From Mycolicibacterium thermoresistibile (GTDB taxonomy: Bacteria; Actinomycetota; Actinomycetes; Mycobacteriales; Mycobacteriaceae): a stretch of DNA of 64,000 nt. The stretch's first letter is position 1, and every line of letters begins with the position of its first letter. The DNA is taken from assembly GCF_900187065.1 (NCBI RefSeq), contig NZ_LT906483.1, positions 3,596,001 to 3,660,000 of the forward strand. Reading direction: 5' to 3'. Both the position numbers and the translations under genes were made by a program. The notes beneath the pieces were generated by a model. It saw only the letters and a program-made list of their open reading frames with translations. It was not told the DNA's origin and ran no database searches. This document shows, piece by piece, positions 61,636-64,000 of this stretch.

Positions 61636-62670
61636 ATGTCATCGACCAAGACGCTCGTCGCGCTCGGCTCCTCGGCGGCTCTGCTGCTGATGACCCCGGC
61701 GTTCGCGATCGCGCAACCGGTGTCACCGCCGCCGGTCGACGGGGTGCAGGCTCCGGGCCTGCCCGCCGTGCAGGGGCTGGCGCCGGTGATCCAGGACGCG
61801 GCCAGCGATCCGACCAACGCGACGTCGATGTTGATGGCGGCCGCGGCGATGTTCACCGGCAACGCCGAGGCATCCCCGGAATCCCGGAATGTGGCTGCGG
61901 CGGTCAATGATTTCGTCAGCAAGCCGGCGACTCCGGTTGCCCACAAGCCGGCGGCGGGTGCCGTGCCGGGGGCGCACGCGCACCTGCCGCCGGGAGTGAA
62001 TCCGGCGCACGCGGTCGGTCCGCTGCCGGCCCATGCGCCCGAGGTTCCGCAGGCGCCGGGCCCCGCGCCCGGTCCCGCCCCCGAAGCGGCCGTTCCCGGA
62101 GCGGCTGCTCCTGACGCGGCTGCTCCCGCCCCGGAGGCCGCTCCCGTCACCGAGGCGGCGGCGCCCGTTCCGGAGGCGCTCTCGGCTGTCGAGCCGCCGG
62201 CCCCCGCTCCGTCGCCCGAGGCATCCGGCCCGAACACCGCACCACCCGGGTTCGCACCGGACAGCCCGCCGACGCAGGAGTTCATGTATCCCTCGATCAG
62301 CAACGGCTGCCTCGCCGACGGCGGAAACGTCTTGGCGACAGCGATTTCGGTGGCCGGTCCGGCGGACATCCCCACGCCGGGGCCGGGTCCGGGTCAGACG
62401 GCGTATGTGTTCACCGCGGTCGGCACGCCCGGACCTGCACCGGAACAGAAGCTGCCGCTGAACGTCACCTGGGTCAACCTGACCACCGGGAAGTCCGGCA
62501 CCGCCACGCTCAAACCGCGGCCGGACATCAACCCGGACGGGCCGACGACATTGACCGCGATCGTCGACACCGGCTCGGGGAGCATCATGTCGACGATCTT
62601 CGGGCAGGTGACGACCGTCGACAAGCAGTGTCAGTTCATGCCGACGATCGGCTCGACCGTCGTGCCCTGA
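61636..62670 (+). CDS. Exported Ala/Pro-rich protein (Rv1157c-like)
   Basis: The 344-residue protein has a signal peptide (STKTLVALGSSAALLLMTPA, then FAIAQ). An Ala/Pro-rich low-complexity region of about 200 residues (AAPDAAAPAPEAAPVTEAAA and the like) follows. The C-terminal globular domain of about 120 residues includes EFMYPSISNGCLADGGNVLA, QTAYVFTAVGTPGPAP and VDKQCQFMPTIGS, with two cysteines likely to form a disulfide. Start ATG at 61636. Probably co-transcribed with the Rv1158c-like gene and ended by the hairpin at 62684. Cell-wall or secreted protein; function unknown. Confidence 0.82.
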   Translation: MSSTKTLVALGSSAALLLMTPAFAIAQPVSPPPVDGVQAPGLPAVQGLAPVIQDAASDPTNATSMLMAAAAMFTGNAEASPESRNVAAAVNDFVSKPATPVAHKPAAGAVPGAHAHLPPGVNPAHAVGPLPAHAPEVPQAPGPAPGPAPEAAVPGAAAPDAAAPAPEAAPVTEAAAPVPEALSAVEPPAPAPSPEASGPNTAPPGFAPDSPPTQEFMYPSISNGCLADGGNVLATAISVAGPADIPTPGPGPGQTAYVFTAVGTPGPAPEQKLPLNVTWVNLTTGKSGTATLKPRPDINPDGPTTLTAIVDTGSGSIMSTIFGQVTTVDKQCQFMPTIGSTVVP

Positions 62671-62683
62671 CCCGAGCGGACTT

Positions 62684-62732
62684 CACCGAGCGCACGCTGC
62701 GACGCTGTCGGCGGCCGAGCGTGCGCTCGGTG
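62684..62732 (+). terminator. Terminator after the Rv1157c-like gene
   Basis: CACCGAGCGCACGCT (62684-62698) and its exact complement at 62718-62732, a 15-bp stem with a 19-base loop, 13 bp after the stop. The dispersed intergenic palindrome type. Confidence 0.8.
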
Positions 62733-62803
62733 CGTTCAGGACCTCCGTGTCAGGACCTCGTGGTCGACAGGCGGGACGACGAACGGGGAACCCGGTAGGC
62801 CAC

Positions 62804-62950
62804 TCAGTAGGCCATGAACAGGATCTCGTCCCGGCCGTACTCCATGCCGGGATGCTTGTCCTTCAGGTGCGCCTGGGTCTTCTCCACCAGGTCGTCCTCG
62901 TCCTTGCCGACAATCGCTTCACCACAGGGGCAGTTCAGATGTGTCTTCAC
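62804..62950 (-). CDS. DUF1059 small protein (48 residues)
   Basis: A short gene on the minus strand. GTG at 62950 begins MKTHLNCPCGEAIVGKDEDD, then LVEKTQAHLKDKHPGMEYG and a final EILFMAY. This is the DUF1059 pattern: a CPCG pair and a C-terminal FMAY. The two close cysteines suggest metal binding. It is 36 bp downstream of the HhH-GPD gene on the same strand. Function unknown. It is below the usual length cut-off for automated calling. Confidence 0.78.
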   Translation of the reverse strand: MKTHLNCPCGEAIVGKDEDDLVEKTQAHLKDKHPGMEYGRDEILFMAY

Positions 62951-62986
62951 ATACACACCATCGCATATGTCCGGCCGGTGCTGTAG

Positions 62987-63574
62987 TCAGCTTTTGACCT
63001 TCTTCTCGCCGGCCTTCTGCCCGGCCTTCATCTGCTTCTTGTAGGACCGCACCTTCTCCAGCGAAGCGGGGTCGGTGACGTCGGCGATCGACCGGTGTCC
63101 GGGCTGACCGTAGTCACCGGCGGCCTCCCGCCACCCCTTCGGAGTGACGCCGTACTGCTTGCCCAGCAGCGCAAGGAAGATCTTGGCCTTCTGCTCGCCG
63201 AAGCCCGGGAGCTCCTTCAGCCGGCGCAGCACCTCCGGCCCGTCCGGGTCGCCGGAGGTCCAGATCGCGGCCGCGTCACCGCCGTAGCGGTCCACGACCA
63301 TCTGGGCGAGATCCTGGATGCGCTTGGCCATCGAACCCGGGAACCGGTGCACCGCAGGGCGTTCGGCGCAGACCTCGGCGAACTGCTCCGGGTCGTAGTC
63401 GGCGATGACGGCCGGGTCGAGCGTGCCGAGCCGGTCGGCGAGCTTCTTCGGCCCGGCGAATGCCACTTCCATCGGTATCTGCTGATCGAGAAGCATCCCG
63501 AGCAGCAGTGCGAACGGATCGGATTCCAGCAGCGCATCGGCGGCCGGGTCTTGGACTAGCTGCAGTTTCGCCAC
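62987..63574 (-). CDS. HhH-GPD base-excision repair family protein (Rv1156-like)
   Basis: The 195-residue protein of the HhH-GPD glycosylase superfamily has a helix-hairpin-helix LKELPGFGEQKAKIFLALLG near residues 120-140. The N-terminal ALLESDPFALLLGMLLDQQI is typical of the short actinobacterial group. The catalytic Asp/Lys pair is not obvious, so enzymatic activity is uncertain. A Lys-rich tail (QMKAGQKAGEKKVKS) may bind DNA. ATG at 63574. Confidence 0.82.
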   Translation of the reverse strand: MAKLQLVQDPAADALLESDPFALLLGMLLDQQIPMEVAFAGPKKLADRLGTLDPAVIADYDPEQFAEVCAERPAVHRFPGSMAKRIQDLAQMVVDRYGGDAAAIWTSGDPDGPEVLRRLKELPGFGEQKAKIFLALLGKQYGVTPKGWREAAGDYGQPGHRSIADVTDPASLEKVRSYKKQMKAGQKAGEKKVKS

Positions 63575-63700
63575 GGCGTCAGTCTAGGCCGACGCAGCTG
63601 CCGGCCCCGAACGGTTCAGCCGTTCCGGCTTCGCTGTCACCGGGGTATGTCATTGTGGGAGCAACGACCGGACAGGCGTTGAGAGAGTTGGGGAGGGGAT

Positions 63701-63997
63701 ATGAGACGGGGGCTGATCGGGTTGGGCGCCGCGTTGTGTGTTGCTGTCGCCGTGGCTGTCCCGGCGCACGCGGTGCCGGATCAGGGCACACCGGCCTTCG
63801 ATGAGTACATGCAGGGCCTGGAACGCAACGGCTACCACCTCAACCCGGACACCGCATGGCGGCTCGCCCATCAAGCGTGCATCGGCGGGCTTCCCGGATA
63901 CATCGGCTGGGAACTGGCCGCGCAGGGCGTCGTCGGCCCCGGCGCACAGCAGCGGGCGATGGAAGTGGCCCGAAAGTACGCCTGCCCGGTCCAGTAG
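63701..63997 (+). CDS. DUF732 secreted protein
   Basis: The 98-residue protein has a signal peptide (RRGLIGLGAALCVAVAVAVP, then AHA). The DUF732 domain shows FDEYMQGLERNGYHLNPDTA and AHQACIGGLP, with ARKYACPVQ at the end; the two cysteines probably form a disulfide. Many mycobacteria carry several such small exported proteins, mostly of unknown function. The frame ends at 63997, so it is complete. Confidence 0.85.
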   Translation: MRRGLIGLGAALCVAVAVAVPAHAVPDQGTPAFDEYMQGLERNGYHLNPDTAWRLAHQACIGGLPGYIGWELAAQGVVGPGAQQRAMEVARKYACPVQ

Positions 63998-64000
63998 CCG

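Overview
The window is high-GC chromosomal DNA from a mycobacterium, most likely an environmental or fast-growing Mycolicibacterium-type species. Gene content and order follow, in reverse, the Mycobacterium tuberculosis stretch from Rv1206 back to Rv1156: fadD6, a LOG phosphoribohydrolase, the Rv1204c ATPase, dapE, dapD, fadD36, dapC, fdxC, fbiC, Rv1171, mshB, lpqW, typA, narIJHG, mutT2, pimE, the Rv1158c and Rv1157c types, and Rv1156. Comparisons with M. tuberculosis are from memory of its gene order, not from a search.

Layout. 1-11 kb: fadD6 (cut by the window edge), LOG, a P-loop ATPase, three type VII secretion substrate-like genes (EspC-like, PPE/WXG-like, EspC-like), an ABC-F protein, and dapE/dapD facing away from each other. 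11-15 kb: a frameshifted VOC gene, IS110-family copy 1, and a frameshifted fadD36. 15-20 kb: a Nudix hydrolase, a DmpA-type peptidase and a complete partner-switching stress module (RsbU-like phosphatase with PAS and GAF, RsbT-like kinase, STAS protein). 20-31 kb: dapC, fdxC, a YceI protein, secreted protein A, fbiC, secreted protein B, a frameshifted Rv1171-like membrane gene and mshB. 31-43 kb: an accessory block of six consecutive plus-strand secreted proteins (C-H). 43-49 kb: lpqW, typA, a small basic Cys-rich protein, an HTH regulator facing a DoxX gene, a DUF488 gene and a small zinc-ribbon membrane protein. 49-51 kb: IS110 copy 2. 51-64 kb: narK-narG-narH-narJ-narI read leftward, then mutT2, phhB, pimE, two Ala/Pro-rich exported proteins, a DUF1059 protein, an HhH-GPD protein and a DUF732 protein.

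Two features stand out. First, eight exported proteins (A-H) share an N-terminal hydrophobic module with a GVA-VGAG core. They sit at the positions, and in the orientation, where M. tuberculosis carries PE11/PPE17 and PE12. Four of them (E-H) have nearly identical promoters: a CTGAGA-N3-TCTCAG palindrome centred about 48 bp upstream of a TAAgTT -10 hexamer, a fixed 7-bp gap, and then a conserved 35-36-nt leader carrying the ribosome binding site. This looks like a co-regulated family of cell-envelope proteins, possibly related to proteins automatically labelled GjpA-type porins. A relic leader, duplicated terminators and an internally triplicated member (C) show active gene birth and loss.

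Second, the two nearly identical IS110-family elements lie in the same type of palindromic intergenic repeat. Their 208-nt non-coding ends fold like a bridge RNA. One internal loop holds AGCGCCC on one strand and CAGACAC on the other, the two guide sequences expected for the target GAGCGCCC|GT|GTCTGCAC in which both copies are inserted.
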